Source of the DNA: Planctomycetota bacterium
GTDB lineage: Bacteria > Planctomycetota > SZUA-567 > JAFGNG01
Length of the DNA stretch: 6,496 nt
Reading direction: 5' to 3'
NCBI GenBank assembly: GCA_016927125.1
Contig: JAFGNG010000204.1
Span: forward strand, 1 to 6,496
Both the position numbers and the translations under genes were made by a program. The notes beneath the pieces were generated by a model. The model was not told where the DNA came from. It did no database searches and worked only from the letters and a program-made list of their open reading frames with translations. Within the stretch, counting starts at the first letter, position 1, and the number at the start of each line of letters is the position of its first letter. Below are positions 1 through 5,853 of the stretch, piece after piece.

Positions 1-395
1 ACGCCAGCGCCCTGCAGAAGCCGAAGCGCTTCTTCGGCGCGGCGCGGAATATCGAGAACGGCGGGAGTCTCACCATTGTCGCCACGGCGCTCATTGACAC
101 CGGCAGCCGCATGGACGAGGTCATTTTCGAAGAGTTTAAGGGCACCGGTAACGCGGAACTGCACCTTGATCGCCGCTTGGTCAACCGTCGTCTCTACCCG
201 GCGATTGATGTCAACCTCTCCGGCACCCGGAAGGAAGAGCGCCTGCTCCACCCGGATGAAATGCAGAGAATGTGGCTGCTGCGCAAGTATATCAATGATA
301 TGAATATTGTGGACGCGATGGAATTCCTGCACGCCAAGATGAAGACCAGCAAGAGCAACGCGGAGTTCCTTATGTCGATTAATATCAACGGGTAA
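1..395 (+). CDS. rho: Transcription termination factor Rho, C-terminal part (5' end outside window)
   Basis: The reading frame is open from base 3 and ends at TAA 393-395, giving about 130 residues of the C-terminal RecA-type ATPase domain of Rho, the hexameric RNA helicase that ends transcription at Rho-dependent sites. Directly visible are the RFFGAARN segment, the TALIDTGSRMDEVIFEEFKG stretch that includes the R-loop contacting RNA in the central channel, and SGTRKEE, which carries the arginine finger known from E. coli Rho (Arg366). The end (DAMEFL, then a short Ser/Asn-rich tail) is typical in length for the family. The N-terminal RNA-binding domain and the Walker motifs lie to the left of the window. 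No rpmE follows, although that gene is a common neighbour of rho elsewhere. The assignment is very secure. Confidence 0.97.
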   Translation, partial: ASALQKPKRFFGAARNIENGGSLTIVATALIDTGSRMDEVIFEEFKGTGNAELHLDRRLVNRRLYPAIDVNLSGTRKEERLLHPDEMQRMWLLRKYINDMNIVDAMEFLHAKMKTSKSNAEFLMSINING

Positions 396-660
396 GATGA
401 TTTTATCGGAGTGGCAAGGGAGTACCCGGGAAGGGTATAGCATAGCGCCGCCTCCATGCACGCTTCCACGTTGGCGCAAAGGCGCCGGGTGGGGTGTGCT
501 TAAGGGCCATGCCAGATAAAATGCCAGTAGTTTTTCTTGGCATAATCAAAAACCTTGGATAGACTTTCCACTGCTTGGGCAGATGCCGGGGCAGAGACTG
601 TAAAATGTAATTATCAAGTGCTGAACGGAAGAGCGGGAAAGCAGGAGAAAGGACAAAGAC
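396..660. other. rho-kdgK intergenic spacer with small hairpins
   Basis: No gene is supported in these 265 bases. Three short hairpins can be drawn on the + strand. One is TACCC/GGGTA at 423-437. One is GGCGC/GCGCC at 473-486, whose left arm could pair instead with GCGCC at 445-449. One is ATGCCA/TGGCAT at 521-543. None is followed by a T-run, so there is no clear intrinsic terminator for rho. A -10-like TAAAAT at 601-606 could serve kdgK, but no good -35 lies at the right distance. Confidence 0.5.
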
Positions 661-1761
661 ATGGCAGGAATGAAAATTAAAAGCAAGGACAAATGCAGAT
701 GGGACGAAGTCAGTCTGGGCGAAATCATGCTGCGGCTGGATCCCGGTGACGGCCGGGTGCATACCACCCGTAACTTCACGGTTTGGGAAGGCGGCGGAGA
801 GTATAATGTCGCGCGGGGGCTGCGCCGTTGTTTCGGCCAGCGCACTGCGGTCGCGACCGCCTTTGTCGACAACCCGGTCGGGCGCCTGCTTGAGGACTGC
901 GTCCTCCAGGGCGGCGTGGATTCGCGCCATATCAAGTGGTTCCCCTTTGATGGCCTCGGGATTGCAGCGCGTAACGGCCTGAATTTCACCGAAAAAGGCT
1001 TTGGTGTACGCGGAGCGGTAGGCTGTTCCGACCGGGGGCACACCGCGGCCAGCAAGCTCAAGCCCGGCGATATCGATTGGAACCAGATCTTCAAGGTTGA
1101 AGGGGCACGCTGGTTCCACTGCGGCGGGATCTTCACCGCCTTGTCAGCTACTACGCCTGACGTCGCCATCGAGGCGATGAAATGCGCCAAGGCCAACGGC
1201 ACCATCACCTCCTTCGATCTTAACTACCGCGCTTCCCTCTGGAAGGAGCATGGCGGGCCGGAGCGGGCGATGGAGGTCAACCGCGAGCTAGCAAAATATG
1301 TCGACGTGATGATCGGCAATGAGGAAGATTTCACCATGAGCCTCGGCTTCGAGGTCGAAGGCGTGGATAAAAACCTTTCCAAGCTCGATACCACCGGTTT
1401 CGAGAAGATGATTACCGAGGTGGTCAAGATGTTTCCGAATTTCCAGGCCGTTGCTACCACCCTGCGCGGGGTGAAGACGGCCACCATCAACGACTGGAGC
1501 GCGATCCTCTACACCGAAGGGGCTTTTTACAAGGCCCAGGCGCGCGATAACCTGGAGATCTATGACCGCGTCGGCGGCGGCGACTCCTTCGCCTCCGGGT
1601 TGATCTACGGCTTCCTCACCGGCAAGACCCCGCAGGAATGCATAGAATACGGCGCCGCGCATGGGGCGCTCGCTATGACCACCCCCGGCGACACCACCAT
1701 GGCAACCCTGAAGGAGGTTGAAAAGCTGGTGGGCGGGGGATCCGCGCGGGTCGATCGCTAA
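661..1761 (+). CDS. kdgK: PfkB-family sugar kinase, probably 2-keto-3-deoxygluconate kinase
   Basis: This 366-residue cytoplasmic kinase of the ribokinase/PfkB fold most likely phosphorylates 2-keto-3-deoxygluconate to KDPG with ATP, feeding the Entner-Doudoroff aldolase in uronate and pectin-type sugar use. The N-terminal PfkB signature is seen as GGGEYNVARGL at about 44-54. FDLNYRASLW at 185-194 and GNEEDF at 219-224 are typical of KDG kinases. The second signature reads DRVGGGDSFASG at 302-313, with Asp308 as the expected catalytic base; the usual DTxGAGD is changed to RVGGGD, as I recall from this KDG-kinase branch. The chosen ATG is preceded by AGGAG at 643-647 and GAAAGGA at 646-652. 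A second ATG at 670 is possible. No KDPG aldolase or uronate gene lies beside it, and it ends in its own terminator, so it looks monocistronic. The kinase fold is certain; the substrate is inferred from motifs. Confidence 0.88.
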   Translation: MAGMKIKSKDKCRWDEVSLGEIMLRLDPGDGRVHTTRNFTVWEGGGEYNVARGLRRCFGQRTAVATAFVDNPVGRLLEDCVLQGGVDSRHIKWFPFDGLGIAARNGLNFTEKGFGVRGAVGCSDRGHTAASKLKPGDIDWNQIFKVEGARWFHCGGIFTALSATTPDVAIEAMKCAKANGTITSFDLNYRASLWKEHGGPERAMEVNRELAKYVDVMIGNEEDFTMSLGFEVEGVDKNLSKLDTTGFEKMITEVVKMFPNFQAVATTLRGVKTATINDWSAILYTEGAFYKAQARDNLEIYDRVGGGDSFASGLIYGFLTGKTPQECIEYGAAHGALAMTTPGDTTMATLKEVEKLVGGGSARVDR

Positions 1762-1798
1762 GAAATTTTTTAGAAATAAGCCTGAAATTCATCCTTTT

Positions 1799-1835
1799 AC
1801 CCGCAACTGTCTTCATTGATTGGTGCGGGTTTTTT
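1799..1835 (+). terminator. Intrinsic terminator after kdgK
   Basis: ACCCGCA (1799-1805) pairs perfectly with TGCGGGT (1824-1830). The 18-nt loop is long for a terminator, and six T follow directly (1830-1835). It lies 38 nt past the kdgK stop codon, which fits a Rho-independent terminator for that gene. Confidence 0.8.
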
Positions 1836-1880
1836 CTTTGGCTTACCCAGCAAAACTCGCAGGCTGGACAGGTAAATTTC

Positions 1881-1906
1881 ATTATGCCTTAGAGGCAGTA
1901 ATTTTT
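1881..1906 (+). terminator. Possible second terminator hairpin
   Basis: TGCCT (1885-1889) pairs with AGGCA (1893-1897) around a 3-nt loop. After one bulged G, ATTA (1881-1884) pairs with TAAT (1899-1902), and five T run from 1902 to 1906. The shape fits a back-up terminator for kdgK, but the stem is imperfect. Confidence 0.4.
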
Positions 1907-2095
1907 CCTTTCAAATTAAATCCGGCGGATAGAAAAAAAGCCAAAAAAAGTTTCACCTCCAAGAAAGGGTTTCAAACCTAAGTCATATCCGGTAAAAGTT
2001 GAAATTAACCTCTTATCGGCAATCATGTTAGGATGAGATTAGCAAAAACAGCCCTGAGGCCATATCTACATCTAGTGTCATAATCAGGTCAAAAG

Positions 2096-2117
2096 CACAA
2101 AATATTGTGGTTTTTTT
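2096..2117 (+). terminator. Weak hairpin followed by a T7 run
   Basis: CACAA (2096-2100) pairs with TTGTG (2105-2109) around the loop AATA, and seven T follow at 2111-2117. The 5-bp stem is weak. It lies just upstream of the promoter at 2132 and could shield that promoter from read-through. Confidence 0.25.
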
Positions 2118-2131
2118 CAATAATTTCCTTC

Positions 2132-2159
2132 TTGACTAACCTGGGAGTGTTTATATGAT
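2132..2159 (+). promoter_or_regulatory. Sigma-70-type promoter, reading toward the glutaredoxin-like gene
   Basis: TTGACT (2132-2137) and TATGAT (2154-2159) each match five of six consensus bases and are separated by 16 bp. Transcription would start near 2166, about 190 nt before the ATG at 2355. The distance implies either a long untranslated leader or a separate small transcript. No other promoter of similar quality is seen nearer the gene. Confidence 0.6.
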
Positions 2160-2340
2160 TGGTTCTCAACAATTCAAAGCACAACAGATCAGTTGATGCG
2201 AATCGGTTAAAAACTTATGCCTGTCGGAGTCATCTTTGGAAAAGACATCTTGTTTCTACCAGGGATTATTTCTGGCATTTTAGAGAATCTTACAACCTAA
2301 AAAATCAACAAGGATTTAACAATTTCATGAATTAAGAATC

Positions 2341-2348
2341 GGGGGGGG
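2341..2348 (+). repeat. G8 homopolymer tract in the ribosome binding region
   Basis: Eight consecutive G lie six bases upstream of the ATG at 2355, where the Shine-Dalgarno sequence should be. The tract can pair with the anti-SD CCUCC only partly and in several registers. A tract of this length is prone to slippage and to sequencing error. Confidence 0.7.
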
Positions 2349-2354
2349 AAGCGA

Positions 2355-2636
2355 ATGAAAGTACATGTTTACAGCAAAGAAGGATGCGGCATTTGCACCG
2401 CGGCAAAAGAAAAACTTCAACGGATGGGATACGACTACGAAGAGCATAATCTGCAATATCATGTTGAATTCCACGAAGGCTGGGAAAAGGACGGTTCGAT
2501 TGAGATTCTAGCGGCGCATTCGCAGATTAACACCATGCCGCTCATTCGCGTGGGGAATGAATTTCTTGATTACGCCGCCGCTATGAAGACCCTGAAGAGC
2601 CTTCGCAAACAAGAGGGGCAACGGGTAACGGCTTAA
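2355..2636 (+). CDS. Glutaredoxin-like small thiol-redox protein (CGIC motif)
   Basis: This is a 93-residue protein with a glutaredoxin/thioredoxin fold. It starts with a beta strand (MKVHVYS) leading into the redox motif C11-G-I-C14, followed by a helix. The conserved cis-proline appears as TMP at 60-62 (Pro62), and the strand LIRVGNEFLD follows. Such proteins reduce disulfides or deliver reducing power, for example to ribonucleotide reductase (NrdH and Grx families). The Gly-Gly-x-x-D segment of classical glutathione-binding glutaredoxins is not seen; the equivalent place reads FLDYAAAM, so glutathione use is uncertain. The start ATG follows eight G and AAGCGA, which can act as a Shine-Dalgarno sequence. 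No ribonucleotide reductase gene or other partner is adjacent. The fold is well supported and the partner is unknown. Confidence 0.82.
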   Translation: MKVHVYSKEGCGICTAAKEKLQRMGYDYEEHNLQYHVEFHEGWEKDGSIEILAAHSQINTMPLIRVGNEFLDYAAAMKTLKSLRKQEGQRVTA

Positions 2637-2713
2637 TGGGGGTAGCGGGGGGAAAGCAAGCTGCTTACACTTGATGCCTGCGCGTGAGCATGACCTGAGG
2701 TACAGACGTGGAG

Positions 2714-2788
2714 GCAAATGTTAGGGGGGTGCTTTTACTCCGGGCCCACGCCCCGGGGAGAAGCGAAAACCCAAAACCAGAACATTGC
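2714..2788 (+). ncRNA. Candidate structured RNA element (rod-like hairpin)
   Basis: The segment folds by eye into one long interrupted hairpin. GCAA-TGTT (2714-2722, one bulged A) pairs with AACATTGC (2781-2788). GGGT (2727-2730) pairs with ACCC (2769-2772). GCTT (2731-2734) pairs with AAGC (2761-2764). CTCC (2738-2741) pairs with GGAG (2757-2760), and GGGC (2742-2745) with GCCC (2750-2753) around the loop CCAC. A strong terminator starts six bases later. It could be a small RNA, the 3' UTR of the glutaredoxin gene, or a leader element of nif3. I do not recognise a known riboswitch, SRP RNA, tmRNA or RNase P core. The GAGAAGC...AAAAC stretch recalls the apical part of 6S RNA, but no convincing closing stem is seen. 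Confidence 0.35.
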
Positions 2789-2793
2789 TGTTC

Positions 2794-2826
2794 AGCCGTA
2801 TGGAAGCCCATACGGCTATATTTTTA
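2794..2826 (+). terminator. Strong intrinsic terminator upstream of nif3
   Basis: AGCCGTATGG (2794-2803) and CCATACGGCT (2808-2817) form a perfect 10-bp stem with the 4-nt loop AAGC, followed by ATATTTTTA (five T at 2821-2825). It would end transcripts of the glutaredoxin-like gene or of the RNA element just before it. It lies 125 nt upstream of the nif3 start, so attenuation of nif3 is also possible. Confidence 0.85.
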
Positions 2827-2899
2827 GGCGCAAGCTGTAAAGGCTGCTTGAAAAATTCATCCGATTGCAATAGGCTTCTGGGGGAGGTAAGGAAATCCC

Positions 2900-2917
2900 G
2901 GCAGGGAAAAACCTGCC
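2900..2917 (+). promoter_or_regulatory. Small hairpin in the nif3 leader
   Basis: GGCAGG (2900-2905) pairs perfectly with CCTGCC (2912-2917) around the loop GAAAAA. It ends 16 nt before the AGGGAGG ribosome binding site of nif3. No T-run follows, so it is not a terminator. It could stabilise the leader or modulate ribosome loading. Confidence 0.4.
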
Positions 2918-2950
2918 TGCAAACTTGGAACCGAGGGAGGATTAACCGCG

Positions 2951-4054
2951 ATGGCTAACGCAAGTGAGATAATCCGATTCATGGAAGAGTACGCGCCCCC
3001 GCGTCTCGCCCGAGAGGGAGATCCCATCGGCTTGCAGGCCGGCAGTGTGCACAGACAGGTCAAGGCGGTGATGCTGGCGATGGATGCCACGCTGGAAACG
3101 GTAGCGGAGGCAGAGAGCAAAGGCGCGCAGATGCTGGTCACCCACCACCCTGCCTTTTATGGCGGGATCAATAATCTTGATGAAGACGAAGCCAAGGGCG
3201 CACTGGCCGCGATGATCCTGCGCAAGCGCCTGGTAGTTTACGCGGCGCACACCAACCTGGATGTTACCAAGGGCGGGGTAGGCGATTGCCTCGCTGACCT
3301 GGTGGGCCTGAAAGAAGAACGGCGCCCCCTGGAAGTCACAGGGTGCGATCCTTTTCTCAAGTTGGTAACCTTTGTCCCAGAGTCCCATCTCAGGCGGGTT
3401 AAAAAAGCTGTATGTTCATCTGGCGCAGGAAGTTATGGCGGTTATTCCAACTGTACCTATCGCGTCCTCGGAACGGGAACTTTCAAGGGAGCAGATACTT
3501 CCAGCCCCTATCTTGGCAAGGCGGGGCAGTATGAAGAGGTGGAGGAGTGGCGGCTGGAGAGCAGGTTGCTGGCTTCGCAGAAGCCCCAGGTTGAGGCTGC
3601 CTTGTTGAAGGCACACCCGTATGAGATGCCGGCCTATGAGTTTGTGCGGTTGGATGACGGCATCCCCTGCGGCCTGGGGCGGGTGGGGGAATTGCGGGGG
3701 AAGATCTCCCTGGTAGGGCTGGCCAAAAAACTCGCCAGGCAGCTCAAGGCTCCCGGGGTCCAGTTTTTCGGCAGAGAAAAGCAAAGCATCAAACTGGTTG
3801 CGGTCTGGGGAGGAAGCGGCGGCCATGCGATCAAACTCGCGGCCGAGAAGGGGATCGATGCCTTGGTGCTTGGCGAATGCGGATACCACGACGTGGAAAT
3901 TGCGCAGCACTACGGGCTGGGAATTGTCCGGCTGGGCCACGGTGTCTCGGAATACCCGGCGCTCTTGCCGCTCGCCCGCGCTATGCGCAAGGCAATCAAA
4001 GGGGTGAAAATCCTGGTCAGCAGGAACCGGGCCGCGCTATTTTATAATGTTTAA
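2951..4054 (+). CDS. Nif3-like dinuclear metal-center protein (YqfO type, with PII-like insert)
   Basis: This 367-residue protein of the Nif3/DUF34 family matches the roughly 370-residue YqfO form, a hexameric cytoplasmic protein with a two-metal site. Its biochemical role is still debated (metal handling or hydrolase-type activity have been proposed). The metal ligands are visible: His65-His66 in LVTHHPAF, His100 and Asp104 in AAHTNLD, and His330 and Glu334 in GHGVSE near the C-terminus. Residues about 131-235 (from GCDPFLKLVTFVPESHLRRV to YEFVRLDD) form the PII/CutA-like insert, with the typical GSYGGYSNCTY and AHPYEMPAYE segments. The start ATG has AGGGAGG ten bases upstream. The stop lies only six bases from the convergent pilZ stop, with no terminator between them. 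The family assignment is secure and the function is not. Confidence 0.93.
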   Translation: MANASEIIRFMEEYAPPRLAREGDPIGLQAGSVHRQVKAVMLAMDATLETVAEAESKGAQMLVTHHPAFYGGINNLDEDEAKGALAAMILRKRLVVYAAHTNLDVTKGGVGDCLADLVGLKEERRPLEVTGCDPFLKLVTFVPESHLRRVKKAVCSSGAGSYGGYSNCTYRVLGTGTFKGADTSSPYLGKAGQYEEVEEWRLESRLLASQKPQVEAALLKAHPYEMPAYEFVRLDDGIPCGLGRVGELRGKISLVGLAKKLARQLKAPGVQFFGREKQSIKLVAVWGGSGGHAIKLAAEKGIDALVLGECGYHDVEIAQHYGLGIVRLGHGVSEYPALLPLARAMRKAIKGVKILVSRNRAALFYNV

Positions 4055-4060
4055 CTATCT

Positions 4061-4354
4061 TCACACTTTCTGGTCGGGCAGAAATTCAAAACCGTATCGC
4101 ATCGCGTTATCTTCATCACGGCTGACCCAGACGAGGTTGGCAAGACGCTGCTCCTCGCGATCCTTGTATTTCATCTTGACCATGATCTTGAGCGGCGAGG
4201 TCGTCCGGAAACCAATCCCGTTTTCAGAGATATCCACGTCGGTTACGTCCAGGGAATCCCCTTCCACCAGGAAGGAGAGCGTGGTTTCCTCCGGCACCAG
4301 CGTAAAGCGTTTAGTTACGCGCCGTTCGTCCTTATTCCTTTTTTTACCAGGCAC
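4061..4354 (-). CDS. PilZ-domain protein, probable c-di-GMP receptor
   Basis: This 97-residue single-domain protein has both c-di-GMP-binding signatures of PilZ: the RxxxR motif at Arg12-Arg16 (RVTKR) near the N-terminus and the DxSxxG motif at Asp41-Ser43-Gly46 (DISENG). The strand RYGFEFL at 86-92 closes the beta barrel as usual. Single-domain PilZ proteins pass the c-di-GMP signal to motility, adhesion or secretion machinery; no such target gene is in view. The start is GTG, chosen because AAGGAG lies eight bases upstream. The gene follows fic on the same strand after 36 nt with no terminator, and it converges on nif3 with a six-base gap. Its base composition is like the housekeeping genes, not like fic. 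Confidence 0.9.
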   Translation of the reverse strand: MPGKKRNKDERRVTKRFTLVPEETTLSFLVEGDSLDVTDVDISENGIGFRTTSPLKIMVKMKYKDREEQRLANLVWVSRDEDNAMRYGFEFLPDQKV

Positions 4355-4362
4355 TTAGGTTA

Positions 4363-4368
4363 CTCCTT
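4363..4368 (-). promoter_or_regulatory. Shine-Dalgarno of pilZ, fixing the GTG start
   Basis: On the minus strand AAGGAG ends eight bases before GTG at 4354-4352. This is an ideal spacing and supports GTG initiation. It falls in the 36-nt gap after the fic stop codon, so pilZ can be translated from a fic-pilZ transcript. Confidence 0.75.
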
Positions 4369-4390
4369 AAAGGTTTTTGGTAGAGAGGTT

Positions 4391-5731
4391 TTAGTCTTGC
4401 AGATTAGCAAGTTTATTTTCAAAATCCCCTACTCTAGTGAAATTCCAAGTCCGACCGGATTTGGATTGACTAAAAAGACCACGCTCGCAGAGATTAAGAA
4501 GATCGCTACGGGCAGTTTCATAACTGATGCCATGGCTGGTACGATGCGAAGCAACTATATATTTATGATAAGGATGCCGCAGAGCATGGCTTACCAGTGC
4601 ACGCTGTCTATGATTAAGTAAGGTCATGCCATGCATTTTACTTTCAATCTCTTTTACTTCTCTGGTTTTCCGTTTAATATATTCATGAAGTTCTGCCATC
4701 GCAGTGCGGATTACTTTCAGTTGGTGATTAATAAAATAGGTAAGGTCATTATCATCTGTTTCAACATAAAGAAATGCCAAGTAATATTGGGCGGAGGCTT
4801 TATAAATAGTAGGAGAAATAGAGACAAATTCAAAGAGCCAGAAACCATAATGGAGCATACTCCAATAGAATAACGCCCTAGCAATTCGCCCGTTGCCATC
4901 CTCAAAAGGATGGTCATATGCCAGCCAGAAATGCAGGATAATAGAGCGGATTACAGGGTGAACAAAACTGTCAGGGGTCTCGCCGTTGGCAAAGGCGCAC
5001 ATGGCAGCCATCCGCTCCTCAAGTTGTTCGACCGGGGGAGGGTTATGCAATATTTTCCCCTGATTGTCTAACACAAATAACTCTTCACCATCAACAGTTG
5101 CTTTGCGAAATCTTCCCGCTGCTGACGTATCATCAAGGGTTTTCTCAGTTATAATTCGATGAATTTCAAAGATCAACTCTGGGGTAAGCTTTTCTTTCTC
5201 CAGTTCTTTGATTCGCAGCATTGCATTGTAATTATTAAGCACCATTTGTTCTGCGCGGTTTTCAGGAGCACGCTTTTCGCGCAACATATCCTTGGCCGCC
5301 CTTCTGGTCGTCACTGCCCCCTCTATCTGGCTTGAAGCAATCGCCTCTTCAAAGAGGGAATTGAGGTAATATTGATCCTTCATTTCTGTATTGATTATTT
5401 CTTTGGACATGGCAATTCTACCGCCAGCACCGAGATCAATCTCATGTAACCATTCATGAATAGGATCTGGCAGGAGATATTCAAATGGCCTTCCGTTTGC
5501 AGAACAAAGAGGGACAGCTTTTGCCTCGCGCCGACACAACTTTAATCCAAACCACCATTCATTAGAGGTTAGGTAGTCAGGAGGGGCAAGGTGGCGTAAT
5601 TTATCCCAATGAATATACTTACCATTAACAAGCGGCGAAATTGGTAGGTGTTGATAGATATATTCAAATCGATCTTTACCAATTGAATCCCAGATTTTAT
5701 TGAATGAAGGAGGTTTTTTTGGAATTTTCAT
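4391..5731 (-). CDS. Fic-family protein adenylyltransferase with C-terminal winged helix
   Basis: This 446-residue Fic protein would transfer AMP (or another nucleotide moiety) from a nucleotide onto a target protein hydroxyl. The complete catalytic motif HPFEDGNGRIAR is at 274-285, with His274 as the catalytic base. The inhibitory motif [S/T]xxxE[G/N] appears upstream as SSQIEG (133-138, Glu137), which places it in class II: self-inhibited by its own N-terminal helix, needing no separate antitoxin. Residues about 371-432 look like a winged helix-turn-helix DNA-binding domain, as in SoFic-type proteins. The first 110 residues form an extension I do not recognise. The gene is clearly more AT-rich than mdh, pilZ and nif3 on either side, which suggests horizontal gain. 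The ATG has only a weak ribosome site (GGTAAT). It is transcribed from the promoter at 5799-5827 and probably reads on into pilZ. The target is unknown. Confidence 0.92.
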   Translation of the reverse strand: MKIPKKPPSFNKIWDSIGKDRFEYIYQHLPISPLVNGKYIHWDKLRHLAPPDYLTSNEWWFGLKLCRREAKAVPLCSANGRPFEYLLPDPIHEWLHEIDLGAGGRIAMSKEIINTEMKDQYYLNSLFEEAIASSQIEGAVTTRRAAKDMLREKRAPENRAEQMVLNNYNAMLRIKELEKEKLTPELIFEIHRIITEKTLDDTSAAGRFRKATVDGEELFVLDNQGKILHNPPPVEQLEERMAAMCAFANGETPDSFVHPVIRSIILHFWLAYDHPFEDGNGRIARALFYWSMLHYGFWLFEFVSISPTIYKASAQYYLAFLYVETDDNDLTYFINHQLKVIRTAMAELHEYIKRKTREVKEIESKMHGMTLLNHRQRALVSHALRHPYHKYIVASHRTSHGISYETARSDLLNLCERGLFSQSKSGRTWNFTRVGDFENKLANLQD

Positions 5732-5773
5732 GTCATTACCATTATATTTATCGAGATGTTACTAAATACCAAC

Positions 5774-5804
5774 TATATACTAATATATCCTAAAATAGTA
5801 TATA
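5774..5804. repeat. Inverted repeat over the fic -10 box
   Basis: TATATACTA (5774-5782) and TAGTATATA (5796-5804) are perfect inverted complements with a 13-bp spacer. The right arm contains the -10 box of fic and the left arm lies just past the expected transcription start, a position where a bound protein would block initiation. Confidence 0.65.
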
Positions 5805-5827
5805 CTCGATAAGTGCACCACTGTCAA
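5799..5827 (-). promoter_or_regulatory. Strong promoter of fic
   Basis: On the minus strand a perfect -35 TTGACA (5827-5822) is followed after 17 bp by TATATA (5804-5799); TATACT at 5802-5797 is an alternative -10 with 19-bp spacing. Transcription would start near 5790, giving a 5' UTR of about 60 nt before the fic ATG. Both boxes touch inverted repeats, so the promoter is very likely controlled by a DNA-binding regulator. Confidence 0.7.
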
Positions 5828-5853
5828 TTACTAATTTAGTAGAAATTAGTAAT
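5827..5853. repeat. Palindrome with 11-bp arms next to the fic -35 box
   Basis: ATTACTAATTT (5827-5837) and AAATTAGTAAT (5843-5853) are perfect inverted complements with the 5-bp spacer AGTAG. The left arm shares its first base with the -35 hexamer. The second half-site sequence AAATTAGTA is repeated once more at 5854-5862, eleven bp on. The arrangement is typical of a dimeric operator with an extra half-site. Confidence 0.75.

Larger units (their letters stand above)
1762..2354. other. AT-rich non-coding interval between kdgK and the glutaredoxin-like gene
   Basis: This stretch of about 590 bases is visibly richer in A and T than the flanking genes, and no reading frame in it resembles a protein family. 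It holds the kdgK terminator, a second hairpin with a T-run at 1881-1906, a weak hairpin with seven T at 2096-2117, an odd palindrome ATCCGGCGGAT at 1920-1930, a near-consensus promoter at 2132-2159 and a presumed leader of about 190 nt running to the ATG at 2355. Bases 1931-2095 show nothing I can name. Confidence 0.6.
2637..2950. other. Non-coding, GC-rich, foldable interval ahead of nif3
   Basis: No gene is supported here. The interval holds G-tracts at 2638-2652, a small hairpin AAGCA/TGCTT at 2654-2666, an extended hairpin at 2714-2788, a strong terminator at 2794-2826, a second small hairpin at 2900-2917, and the nif3 Shine-Dalgarno sequence AGGGAGG at 2934-2940. A very weak promoter pair (TTGAAA 2848-2853, TAGGCT 2871-2876) could serve nif3. 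Confidence 0.55.

Noticed and set aside
521..543. An intrinsic terminator for rho at ATGCCA/TGGCAT
   Set aside because: The T-run is inside the loop and not after the stem, so it does not fit a plus-strand terminator.
601..606. A kdgK promoter based on TAAAAT
   Set aside because: No acceptable -35 hexamer lies 16-18 bp upstream, and the extended -10 spacing is wrong.
403..1208. Two long open frames on the minus strand (238 and 220 codons) overlapping kdgK
   Set aside because: They lie opposite a well-conserved kinase gene, overlap each other in different frames and show no recognisable family motifs; they are composition shadows.
2155..2196. A 13-codon frame starting inside the -10 box region, preceded by GGGAG
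   Set aside because: The ATG overlaps the promoter and lies before the expected transcription start, so it would not be in the mRNA.
2637..2826. A 6S RNA, SRP RNA, tmRNA or RNase P gene
   Set aside because: The conserved cores I know for these (6S closing stem and bubble, SRP GGTCAGG and GGAAGCAGCC, RNase P GAGGAAAGTCC, tmRNA 5' end) are not present; only a loose likeness to the 6S apical region remains, kept as a hypothesis.
3416..3940. A 174-codon minus-strand frame inside nif3
   Set aside because: It is entirely antisense to the conserved PII-like insert and C-terminal metal domain of nif3 and has no family features.
4397..4917. Plus-strand frames of 74-80 codons opposite fic
   Set aside because: They are antisense to the Fic reading frame, with no ribosome sites and no family resemblance.
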